Both the position numbers and the translations under genes were made by a program. A stretch of 64,000 nt of DNA, taken from assembly GCA_013397455.1 (NCBI GenBank), contig VYZB01000076.1, forward strand, positions 1,273,522-1,337,521. Direction: 5' to 3'. Positions 25,701 through 37,640 of this stretch are shown here, piece by piece (within the stretch, counting starts at the first letter, position 1; each line of letters begins with the position of its first letter). The DNA is from Crotophaga sulcirostris (taxonomy: Eukaryota; Chordata; Aves; Cuculiformes; Crotophagidae). Under the pieces are notes generated by a model that had not been told where the DNA came from, searched no databases, and saw only the letters and a list, made by a program, of their open reading frames with translations.

Positions 25701-28700
25701 TGTTTCAGAATAGTGAAGAGACCAATCACTTTTTTTCTCAGTAGCTTCTTTCTAAGCTGAACCCGGAATTTGTTTTTTCATCGTAGTTCAACTTTTTTGT
25801 TATAATTAAAATGCTTTTAGGACATGATCTGATCTCGACTGGGTTCCTGCCAGACCAAGTTTCTCCTGGTTGTGTGAACTGGAGTATGTCCTTCCTCCCC
25901 GTCCTGCTGGCCAGACTCTTGCACTTGACAGACCATGAGGAATTACAGTGCTTCTGTATATGTGCCTGTGGAAGAGGTGGCAAGGCTCTATCACTTTTTC
26001 CAACCATCTGGATTTTGCCCTGTTTTTTAAGAAAGCAATATTTGTGTGCAAGGGTACACTGTGGGTTTTTTCCTGCTACCTAACAAAGTTTATTTGCCAG
26101 TTTCAGTTAAACCTGATAGAGCAGATACAGCTTTTGAGGATGCAACACTGCAACAGATTTGATGGAAACAGCCAGCTGTGTGGAGGAAAGGTTCTGGTAG
26201 CGTCTCCTCTAGGAGAAGGGTTTCAGAGTGAGTTTACCCCTCTGTCTAAAGACAAATGTTATAAATGACGTGCTATGGGAGACCTTCACACTTAATTGGA
26301 CACAGAGAATCCAGCCACAAGACAAAATTACATAGGAAACCAGCTTGCTCTAATCTCAGTTGCTCACTGATATACCTGTGTTGGAATGAAACCACAGTTT
26401 GAAACAGGAAAATCCTTTACAAAGTTGAATCTGTCCTCCCCGTGCGATAACCATATCGTAGTTGAATTAGGAACTTGCTACACTTCAGTAAGTCTGTGTG
26501 TAGACATACAGTCACACTCACCTCAAGATCCTAATACAATGGTGTAGTACTTTTACTCTTGACAGCCTCTGACTGGTTTTTCTTCTCCCAGCACAAGTAT
26601 CTATGACACAGGTGGAATCACTGTGGCCATGGAAGGTAACCAACAACAGGGTTTAATAAATAAGAACTTGTATACTAAGGGAGATGGACTAGATTTTATA
26701 CTTCCCAAGGTAAAAAGTTCTTGCATTAGTGTTAGACTCAATAAAAGTAATACTTTGCATATTTGATGCCAATATTTCTTGTATAATTTTAAAACCTGTT
26801 TGTCCAGGGCAGCAACGTCTACATTCGTTGATGTCTCAGTACCAGTTATGTACTTATCTCTGTGATGTTTCCTCTTGTGCAACCATATGATAACATTAAC
26901 ATATTTAAAAATAGATTCATTCTTATATCTATCTGGAATACTAGTATTTAAGATTTCACACTGAATTGTCCTGGGATGATAATAAACATGAAATAGAGAA
27001 AAAAAACCCACGCAAACAACCACAACAAAGTGCCATTTTAGAAGATAATGAACAGAAAAAAAAGACCAATGAGATACATCCTATTTAGGTTTCTAGCATT
27101 GATACACAAATAAAATATGGAAACTAGGAATGTCCAACTTTATATGAGCACATTGCTGTAATAACAATATCAATAAGCAGTAAAAATGAGTAGGTCGTCT
27201 CAGTCGCAGAGTAGTCCTGTCTGTTAAAGAAAGCTCAGAGTAAAATCAGATTAAAAAATTAATCTTTTCAGTGGATGAGGCAGAATTTCTATGCATTCCA
27301 AGTGTATAACTATGCTATTGGACTCATATTACTAACCAACAAGCCAGAAAGACAGCTTTGACTGATTTGTTGAGGCAGTAATAAACATTGCAAGAGGAAA
27401 AAAATATCTATGTAAACTGGTCAAACGTTCTGCTCATACTAAGTCATTTAGGAGCAGTGACTGCTTCGTAATTCAATATATTGGAGAACCCACAAAGAGA
27501 GAAATAACCCTTGATTCCATTCTGAAGAGTATACAGAATCTGTTCCAAAGCATTGATATTTGGAGGACTTTTATATAGCTGCAAACAAGCTGTTCTTAGC
27601 TTTGATAGCTCTGAAGAAGCAACAACAACCAAAAAAGATCAGCGGAGTGCTACTCAGCTTCAGAACGGGGAACAATATAAAACTGTGTAAGCCTCTTAAA
27701 GACACTCTAAAGAGGACACTGTAGAGAGTTAAATCTTTGCAGGTGGTCTAGAGAGTGTTAAGAATATCATATTGGAGACATAGAGTAAATGTATGCCACA
27801 CATCAAGTAAGACTTGAAAAAGAAAAGACTCAGCATGACAAGACAGCAGGAAGACATCCTTCAAAAAAACCAAATTTGTATCCAAATGAGGAAAATGAAA
27901 GGATCATAAAGTCTGGTAAATTAAATGTAGAACACAGTAGAGCAATCTGAAAAAAAACTTGAAAAGGCAGAACAATGAATAATAAATCTTTCTCTAGATA
28001 TTGGTAGCAGGAAGTTTGCTGGGGAATCTTTGGGGACAATAATTTGACCAGAATGTAAGAGCATTACTTGCAGAAAACCAGGTCATGTAAAATGATTAAA
28101 TGATTGCTTTGGTGCTTTGTTCAGCAATATTCTTTGTGGAAGAGCTTGTGGAGATCGTTATTCTGGAACCCTTCTGATGGATTTACTGAGAAGTGACTGG
28201 AGTTACTGGTAGGAATAGAGAAAGTGATCAGAAATAAATCACTGGAAGCATTACTTACTGAAGAAATTAAAAGGAATACTAGTCAAACTACTGACAGCAG
28301 TATGTAATCATTAGCTCAAAACTGCTTTGATACCTGTATGAGAAGTTGAAAATTTTTTGCCATGTTTTCAAGATAGTAGAAACCTCAAACTTGTAAGTTA
28401 ATGTCTGCAGCAGGCCAACATATAAAAATTATATTCACGACTGGAATTAGAAGTAAATATGCTACATTGAGAAAGAGTTGACATGGCATTTGTGAAGGAA
28501 CAAATCATTCAAAAGCTCAGTGAATTTCTTTGAAGAAGTCAGCAGGCATGTGAACAGGAGCTAGCATAGCATGCTAGGACTCTAAAAAGGATACGATTTC
28601 TTTCATCAAAGGCTGTCACAGAAATTAAATAGCCGTGAAATAAGAGAGGAGCCCTCAAATGGATATAAAATTCTTTAGAAAAAGGATATGGCATTAAGGA

Positions 28701-29449
28701 ATAACTAAAAGTTCATTTTCCAGAAAGGAGGGAGGTAGCCTGTAGAGTCCTTCAGGACAAGTCACAGTCTCTGCTAGGACTTGCGTTGTTCAGTGGAAGA
28801 GGAAGAGAATGATGAGTTGAAAAGGTTTAGTAGTTATAGTAAATTATCCTAGAGAGTAAAAATGAGGGCCGATTGTGAAGAATTATGGAGGAATGTTGCA
28901 AAGCTCACCATAAAGTGAAATGGTCTTTTCTGATTGCAGCTGCAGTAGCAAACCTTCAGGTTATTATGTCATTTGCTATGCAAAATCTTACTGATGTAGA
29001 GGAAGAAGGGATTTTAGATTTTGATTTTAAGTTCAGCCAAAGGAAACCCATGAACAGACTAGGTAAATTCAGCACATCTTTAATATCTTTGAATAAAACA
29101 GAATAAGCCTGACTTAAAACAACTAAAACTACCTATATTTTTCATTCAAATAAATAACTCAGTACAAACATATGTATGCATAAACAGATGTGTTTGAGGG
29201 GTGTTGGTTACATTGTGCTGTTGGGCTATTCAGTCGTTCAACAGCTGGATTAGAAATAACTTCATCAAACATACATTATGAAATGAAGAATATAATTGGC
29301 CGAAGTAGCTTCTGGGGGTGTTCAGCCTAATGCAGGTCAGAGCTTGTTAGTCAATTTGTTCTCTAAATATCATTATACCCATCTGTTTCCCCTACTATTT
29401 TTTAAATAATTTTTTTTTCTTCCAATTTGAAATACTACAGACTGTGGGA

Positions 29450-29900
29450 GCCAAATGTCTCCTGAAATCTGTAGCCTGCTTTCAAACACTGCCATTGTAG
29501 CTCACAGCAGGCGGCCCGCCAGCAGTAGCTGAAACTGAGAACTCTTACTTGCATCTGCTGGGGCCCACCGGTGGCTGGCAGCCGTTCCAGAGGAGAGGAA
29601 AATGGATGGCCATTAGAGTCAGCTGTAAACCTTCCGCCAGCCCAGAGGATCTAGAGCAGGTCCAAAGAAAGAGTAAATATTAAAGAGCAAAAGCTCGTTT
29701 ACTTCTCTTTCTCGATTGACATCAGTTTCCAAGGAAACGGAACAAAACGTGAGAACTGGAAGCCAGCAGCTGAGATTGACTCAGCTGGTGGCTAGTTCTG
29801 CTTCTGTTTCCATGGAAACACATATCAAATTGGCAAAAATAAAGAAATAGGGCAGGGTCAGTTCCAAAATGGCAGAATGAATGGCTGCTGCTTCAGCTAC
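29450..29900. promoter_or_regulatory. Candidate intronic enhancer / conserved non-coding element
   Basis: This block is GC-richer and richer in CpG than its surroundings, for example GCGGCCCGCC at 29511-29520. It has a dense set of factor-site-like motifs. Two near-identical 14-bp palindromes lie at 29725-29738 (GTTTCCAAGGAAAC) and 29806-29819 (GTTTCCATGGAAAC). TGACTCAGC (AP-1/MAF type) lies at 29777-29785 and overlaps the CAGCTG E-box at 29782-29787, and a second CAGCTG is at 29767-29772. A YY1-like CAAAATGGC lies at 29865-29873. No open frame across it looks coding. Function is inference from motif density and composition. Conservation cannot be judged from one sequence. Confidence 0.35.
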
Positions 29901-32539
29901 TTAATAAGATGAGGCTTGCTGATATTTATTTAGTAAGCAATTCCAATTTTAGTTCTACATTCATTGTTCACTTCCCAATAAATGTTACTTCCCAACTTCA
30001 GGAACATAAGAACCACTGTCATGGACCAGACTTGCAATTTGCCTGGTTTAACAGCTTGATTGCAACAGTGGCTGGCGCTAATACTTTCTTCGGTGAATGC
30101 TAGAAATGTGTAGTGCACATCTGAGAGTTCATCTGTCATGCTTAAATTTTCAGCCACGGTTCACAATGAGTAGTGATTTCAAATGTATGGTTATGTATAT
30201 GTCATAACACTGTGTTATATGTTCTCTATTTGAATATTTTTTTATTCCTACAAATGTCAGTTAGTTTTGACTCTTGCTAAAATTTCACAATTCAATGTAA
30301 TTGCTAATTAGGTACTGTATGAAGAACTACCTTTTTCAGTTTGGGAAATGTTGCTTTTCAGTCTCACTGAGCATAAAAAGAATGGAATCTTCCACATCTC
30401 CTTTTGCAATACCATTCATTATTTCACATGTTTACTATGCATCCTTATTTTACTCTTCTCTCTTTCGTAGACACTCCCAGTCTTATTAAGCTCTTTTTTT
30501 CCTATGACATAGAAACCCTAGAGCATCCTTTTTACTTAGTATGACTAATATTGCATATTTTAGAAGATCTGTGTAATGGTTTTATCTATTATTCATCCTA
30601 TTCTTTATGTTTAGTGTATTCTTTTTCTCTGTTGTACATCATTGAACAGAAATTTGGACTTTACTGTCAAAGTGATTCCCAGATCACTTCCATGCACTAA
30701 TTAAGACCCCTAGAAAATAAGTAGTTCCACAGTTTTTAAGTGAAAATGGCTTTACAGTTACTGAAATTGAATTAAATTTGTCATCATATGGCCCACTCAT
30801 CCTAACTACTCTCCTCAAAAATTTTTAGACTCAATTAACCTCAGCATTTTCATCTGCACATTTTCCTGCTTGAGCAACATCAATTTTATTATGGAATTAT
30901 AATTCTTAGAGTGGAAGTATTACTCTGGAGTATGGAATCATGATAGTGTTTTTTTGTTAATATAGTTCTTGCGTTTTTGTTATGTAGTCATACTTCTGGC
31001 ATGTTGCTGCTGCTTTGCGAACACTTCACTGTAGCTCCTCCAGTTCTGAGGACTCAGCTATCAGGGGTACCCACCAGGGCCAATCTTTCCACTGCGTTTA
31101 GCAATCCAGACTATTGTTCTCAGACTGTTGTTCTCAAGTTATCAAGGTATAATCCCCAGTCCTAAGAGAAATGGGATATTGGAGGAAAGGAGATCAGCTG
31201 GCAGCTATCTAATACCAGTAAAGTCATTAGATACATGCAGGTTAAAAGGAGCCATTTACTGCTTTTAGTAACAACGCTACTGAAATCGTTGTGTATAGTG
31301 TGAGACTACCAGTAAATGAATCACAACCTAGTCACTATTAAAAGCACTAGACATATCATCTGTCAGTGATACCTGGCTGGTTCACACAGCAGGCACTGTG
31401 ACAGTTTTGCTCATTCATTGAGGACAGTCAGTATATGATAGACCCAGGGGCATTTCTTCACTTTGAACTTCATGTACATAGGATACATTCATTCAAATTT
31501 ATTCTTCCAAAGGCTGAAGCTAGAGCCAAAGTTAACACTGATTGTATGCTCCCTTGTAAGGCTGCAAACAGCTACAGAGTTGGTATAGGACAACACCAAT
31601 GCTTTTTTTGGCAGTCAGGAACTGACTACCGAATAGCAATATACCTGACTTCAGGATAGTTCAGCATTCGTTCAGCAGTACCACACTTGCAAGGGCTTGG
31701 AAGTTCATCTCCTCACACTCTTGCCTTGTTTTTTCAGAGATAAATGCCTGAGGGATCTATAGACATATTTTTACTTGAACTGCATATTAAGTGTCAAGAT
31801 TTAGAGGCATTATAATCTGGGCAGGAACATTTTTTGCTTTTTTGTCATTGATTTGAGTTGTTATATTAGAAGAGAAAAAAAAAGACAAGAAAACTCTCCC
31901 TCCATCAAACGTCAAAGCCTGATTAAGAAGAACTTCTGGAAAACAGACTCCAGGAACTGATTAATCTTCCTTGTTGCTTTCTATCCTGGGCATTCAATGT
32001 TCACCTCTTCCTAGCCCTGTAACATCTCTGTGTTGTTTTCTGGAAGCAAACACCATGCTATAGAGAAAGACAGATTTTAATGCTTATGTCAGGAAATAGA
32101 TGCTGATGCAGATGAAATGAAGCATAATTAATTACTCCAAGAATATGCAGAGGCTGCAATACAGACCAATAAAATCCTTCTGCTGGACTTCTCTAAAGAA
32201 ACCAACTTCTGTGCTAAAATAGCTGTTTAGGATAATAAATTATCTAATGTAGTTAATGCTTCTTTGGGGAAAGATTATCCCCTTGTTCCTTCAAATATTT
32301 AATAAGCTGACACTGAAAAGACACACCCTAATTATCCTTGTACTGCTTTAAAACCATATCTTTAGTCGTGAACAATCTTATGGAGAAGGTGAGCCTCAAC
32401 TTATAAGTAATTATAGTCAGTATCGTTCACTGGAGTATCCTGAGTTCTGGGCAAGACATTGTACTGAAACACTTCAATGACCATGAAGTAATGCTTTCTC
32501 AGACTTGATAGGTACTGAAGTACTTTCACTTCAGAGGCA

Positions 32540-32559
32540 AAGTGCTACATGTAGCACTT
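32540..32559. repeat. Perfect 20-bp palindrome
   Basis: AAGTGCTACATGTAGCACTT equals its own reverse complement over all 20 bases, with no spacer. The flanking bases (A and C) do not pair. It does not belong to any repeat family I recognise. Confidence 0.9.
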
Positions 32560-35280
32560 CTGTTTCTAGCATATACAGGGAGACACTTGGTGAACCAGCA
32601 AGACTACATGGGCACACACAGAGGCAATAAGCAGATGGCAGAGTGCTAGAAACTTAACACGTGTGAAACAGACTTTATGCTGCTGGAGAGAGAGCCTGAC
32701 GATGAGCTTCTTACACAAAACCATCTTCTTTATGTCTGTGCAGCACAGGTCATTTAACTCTGTATTCAGTTCTCCTGAATTCCTCACTGGTGCGAATCAC
32801 TCTTACAGAGCAGTATCCATAAGTAACACTGCAGTCTTAGTTATTTATACGTTATCATATGCAAATCCATTAAAATATATAAGGACATGGGAAATATAGA
32901 TATTTTGAAAAATATTTAAAAAAACGTTTCTACCAGCACAGTGTATTTGCGGCAAGTACTGTAAGGCATTCTTTGCTTCAGTTGCCCATACAGTAGTAAG
33001 TCAAGGCCTTTAGATGCCTGTATTTTACGTATGTAGTTACCGCTTCACTTCAGAAGTAAAGTTGTTTCTTCTGTAATAAGTATACTCTAAAAATTCAAAT
33101 GTATATTTCATATGTGAAAATATATAAATATAAATATATATGGGAAAAAGCTTTTTTGAAATCTGCCAAGATGAATGAATGAATTTTTCTGTAAAAACTG
33201 CAGATTATCACAAATCTCCTCACTTCTTACAAAAGCAAGGTTTGTTTCTGAATTAGCTGTCTTCAGCATAAATATCCAGCAGAATGTAGTTATACCTATG
33301 TGCTTTTAGTTTAAAACTTCCTGCTCTATATTCCTCTCTTAGTTGAGAAAAGAGAAGAAACATCTTAGCAATGCTACAATGGCATGTATGTTCTTAAAAA
33401 CTATAAAACCAGGTGTTTTTTTGCTTTATAATGGCCTGAATCACCCTAAAGTCTACTTACCAAACTGTCTTTGTTATTATACCTCCAGCAGCTGCATCTG
33501 TGCTCTGGGAAGTGCATGCCTTCCTCCCATGCTTCTTCACCCTCCTGTAATACTTTTTCCTGCCTGTGTCAACACGCCTCATGCTAACCAAGTCTTATCT
33601 CATGCTCACTTTCACTACCATAATCTGCAGGTCTTTGATAAGACTGAGTGTGTGAGAGGACAGCAAACTTGTGGTCAGCATACTTTTATATCAATACCTA
33701 CATGGGAGCAGCTGTTAAAGACTGGCAACAACCTGACTGCAGGTGGCTGTCGTTTAAGCACCACCAGGCTGGTGTTGCTGTGCTTGTGAACAGTTGACTC
33801 AAGGCTTCCCAGTGAGATCTGGTTTAATGGTTTTGGGTAAGAATTGAATATAATTGTTTACTAACTTAATTATGTGAACGTAGCGGAGCGTGTTCTTAGT
33901 GGATGAGGGTAGGATGGGGCCTAAGGTGAAAGTCTTGCAGAATTTGGGAGGGTGCCAAAGGTAACTGAGAAGAGAGATTTGAAGGGGACAGGGGAGAGCT
34001 GGGCTTGCTGTTGTCACTGATTGTGTGGCCAAAAGATGTGGAACCAGTGCCTCATAAAGGGAGAGACCATTACCCAAAGCTGTATCTGCCTAGCAGCCCT
34101 CCTTCTCTGTTTTTTTTTGGTGGCAGTCTCTGCAGCATGCATTGTCTCCTCTTTGTATAGGCTAGGTAGGCTGCAAGAATATTGCACCTCACAGGACCTC
34201 TTCTGTGATCTGGAGCAGCTGCCTACCTGTTCTACCCCACTGCTTATGAAGTCTGTGTCTAAGTCTATCGCTGTGTGAGGAAAGTAATCTTACAGCTTGC
34301 AGAAATGCTTCTATGTATTCCTAGACATCATTTTCATACCGTGTCCCTTACAGCCTTTAAAATGTAGGAGCAGCACTTACTGCCTTTCAGTCCTCTGACT
34401 TAAAAGCAATATGACAATACATTTTTGTCAGGTTTTGTTAAACTCCTTTTTCTGTTAGCTTGTTTTTGACAACTAAGCAGCAACGTTACCCCGGGCATAT
34501 ATTATATAATGAATACTTAATATATAATTTAATTTCAAATTTTCTCAATCTTGGTGAAGTAATTAATTTCTGTTACCTGAAAAGAAAGATCCAATGTAGG
34601 AATTTTGTCAACATTCTCTTCACCAGAAAAATCTGGGTTTTCCTTCTTCTGTCATCCTTGCTTCTCACCTTAACTACAGCAATATCACGGATCCATTTTT
34701 TTTTATTTTCAGGGATATTTAAAAAAACTGTATTGTCTTTTAATTCCTTGCTCTTGAAAATCTGCATTCACCATCATATTTTTTCTCATATAGTTTTCTC
34801 TTCTCTAATATATATCTTTTTTGTGTCAACTACCATATTATATTATAAGGGACTCCTAGTTATCTCAAATAACATTTCAGATGTAAGTGTCTTGGTCTAC
34901 TGATTTCTTTAGTATTGCTGTTTTATTCAATAATTTCCATTCATTCTGATATTTTTTTATTGCTTTCTAATGCAGCATCTTTGACCCTAGTAAGAATTTT
35001 AGAGATTGGAAGATTTTTCTAAAGCAGTTGATAGTTCCTTTATTACTATATCAGGTTAGGGTTTATGAAGGTAGAATCTGCCTTCTGTGGAAATACCCTT
35101 CTTACACTTCAAAATCATTATTACTACCTTTGTGTAGTTCCTCATTAAGAAATAAAATATTGTGTAATTCTTAGAAGAATAATCTCTTCTCATCAGTGCT
35201 ACGTACTTAGGTAATCCAAAAAGCACATATTAATGAAAAAATGCTTCTCTAAATATTTAATTTCAGTGTGTTGCGTATAG

Positions 35281-35340
35281 ATGTGTGTGTGTATATATAT
35301 GTATGAATGAGTGTGTATGTTTATAAATACATATGTATTT
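35281..35340. repeat. TG/TA-rich imperfect microsatellite
   Basis: Imperfect (TG)n and (TA)n units (TGTGTGTGTATATATATGTA and similar) in non-coding sequence. Confidence 0.8.
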
Positions 35341-36644
35341 AATACCTTGACTGTTGATTTTTAAGTTCTGGTATCTGGTGAGGGAAAACTCAGATGCCCA
35401 CATTCCTGGTTAAAGAAGTTCACTCTTTTTTTTCCTTTTTACTTTTTCTAAAACTTGATGTACATGTATTTTTCCAAGAGATACAGAGAAAGAGCAGGGA
35501 GTCACTTTTGCTTTCTGACTTTCTTGAATGTGAATTTCAAGAATCTCTTATGGAATGGTGTAGAACCCAGACATAACCGAAAGGACCCGTGTTTATGATT
35601 GTGATAGGCAAAAAGCTGGATATTCCTCCCTGTTATATATTTCTGTATGCTGGTTACTTCTCTGCAGAAAAGCAATTTTCATCCAACACCTTTGAATAAA
35701 ACCCTCTCATTTTGTGGGACTATTGCAAATAAAAGTGGAACAGAACACCTACATCATAAATTTGTAGAGCTAATGATAGAAAGTAATTTACTATGGAATT
35801 TTCTATTTGTAATAATATCATTGAACCAGCACATAATTTTGTGCAGTAGATGAAAGCAAAATGAAAATTTCTCACTGCCAATGTGGAGGTGTTCTTCAGC
35901 TTTCTTATATAGGTTGACGACACATATCTTTAATGTTTTCATTGGAGTTTAATCTTACAATAATGCTGTGAGCAAAGTTTTAAAGCAAAGGTTTTTTTCA
36001 TATTCTTCATTTGCATGTACTATTATAGAAAAGAACAGCCAGTTAAAGCACTGTGGAGGCACATTCAGGATGGAAATGTGTGTGTGATGGTGGATCATCA
36101 AACAACATTGTAAGAAATAGCATTGCAAAGGAATTAGGTTGAAGCAAGATGGAGAAGATCACTGCAGGGGCGGAAGTGTGATAATTTGGATATCGTTCCT
36201 ATTTTGCTAGTGCCTAGTGTGTTTTTTTCGTGAAATAATAAAATTTTAATTAATCTGAAATTGCAGTCATATCAGAAATTATCGAAGTAATTATTTAAGT
36301 GATTAAAAATATGAACTTTGACTAGTCATTTCCACAAGTCAATATGACATTGATTTCAGAAATTTAAATCCCAAGCAAGATTTCTGTTTTCAGTGAAAAT
36401 TAAATGATAGGTGAAACTGAGCATAAATAAATGACAAATGATGGTAAGATCTTGACACAATAGTACATAGTTCTAGGAAAATGTTGTCCTGATGCTCAGT
36501 AGGGGTCAAAAACGCAAAACGAGTGTAAGGAATTATAAGAAAAGAAGTAGGCAACAAAACATAAAACAATATTATGCCAGTATATAAATCCAGAGTGGAG
36601 TTATACCTTCACTGTGTACCATTTTGGCACACTTCTCTAACTTC

Positions 36645-37640
36645 ATAAAATGGAAAGTGCACAGACAGAGCTATGCAGAGGATTTACAGGAAGCGTGGAA
36701 TAGCCTCCGTCAAGGAAGAGGTTGAGTTCCCTTCTTATGGTCTTGTGGTCCATTCTTATACTTGGAAGATACTTGAAAAATAAACGAGTTTTCCTGACCT
36801 GCTTTTCATTTCCTGTGAGATCCTTCCAAGAAAATCCTTCAACACACCAGAATGCAAAATGTGCTGTTTTGTATTGCAAGGTTGTTATCATGCTGTTTGC
36901 CTTGTTTCCTGCTTTCAGGATGACAAGCTTCACCATCTCATGATCACAGCAGCCAAAGTTGCCAGCCACCAACTCTCTCCTCTTCCATTTGTGCCTTTTT
37001 TCTAAGTATCCTGTCCAGGAGATGCCTTTTGTCATCAGAACATCCATTGTCATTAAATTTTCATCAATGCAGCCCACAGATCCCAGGTTCTGTGTTTTCC
37101 TGTGTTGTCTTTCCAGCATATATCAGGGAGTTTAAGTCCCCCATGAAAACCAGGATCTGCAGACATGGAGCTTTTTCCCATTTTCTGAATACAGCCTCAT
37201 CAACTTCTTCCTGATCAGGTAGTCAGTAGTAAACACCAACTACAACATAAACGGCCTTGTTCTGACCTCTAATCTTAACCCATGTGCTCTGGACTGGCTC
37301 ATAATCCATCCCATGGCAGAGCCCAATGTATTCCCAACATAAAGGGCAACTTTCCCTTTTTTCTTTCCCAGCCTGTTCATTCCTATTTAACTGTTGCAGC
37401 ACTCCAATCACAGGAGCCTTCCCACCACATTTCTGTGATCCCAATGAGGACGCAGCCCTGCAACTGTGCACATACCTTTAATTCCACCTGTTTGTTTTCC
37501 GTGCTGCGTGCATGCATTAGTGTATAGGGACATTGAAGAGATGCTCTATCATGCTGACTGCCCAGAAATAACATGAATGCTTCCTCCACTGTTCTCTTCA
37601 CCCATGTCCTCCTAGCATTTGAGTGCATACACTTCACGTG
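36645..37640 (-). mobile_element. CR1 LINE fragment, ORF2 endonuclease domain, antisense
   Basis: The - strand translation carries the apurinic/apyrimidinic-type endonuclease region of CR1 ORF2, broken into frames. Recognisable pieces are a VKIRGQNKAVYVVVGVYY segment near 37223-37290 (CR1: WVRIRG...VVGVYYRPP), then a LVFMGDLN-like piece near 37130 (CR1: LMGDFN). Further on comes a CDHEMVKLVILKAGNKANSM piece near 36900-36950 (CR1: CSDHEMVEF.ILRG). Multiple stops and frame changes show an old, inactive copy. It has no 3' tail, so it is a fragment of a longer insertion, unrelated in position to the other CR1 copies here. Confidence 0.85.

Noticed and set aside
28885..29106. 73-codon open frame on the + strand ahead of the enhancer-like block
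   Set aside because: It has no known similarity and ends without a donor or acceptor pattern that would make it an exon.
33343..33789. 148-codon open frame on the + strand, cysteine-rich
   Set aside because: No family was recognised, the start context is weak and there are no promoter or poly-A signals in a convincing place. It is treated as chance.
34460..34903. 147-codon hydrophobic open frame on the + strand
   Set aside because: The hydrophobicity follows from T-rich sequence (Leu, Phe and Ile codons). There is no homologue I know of.
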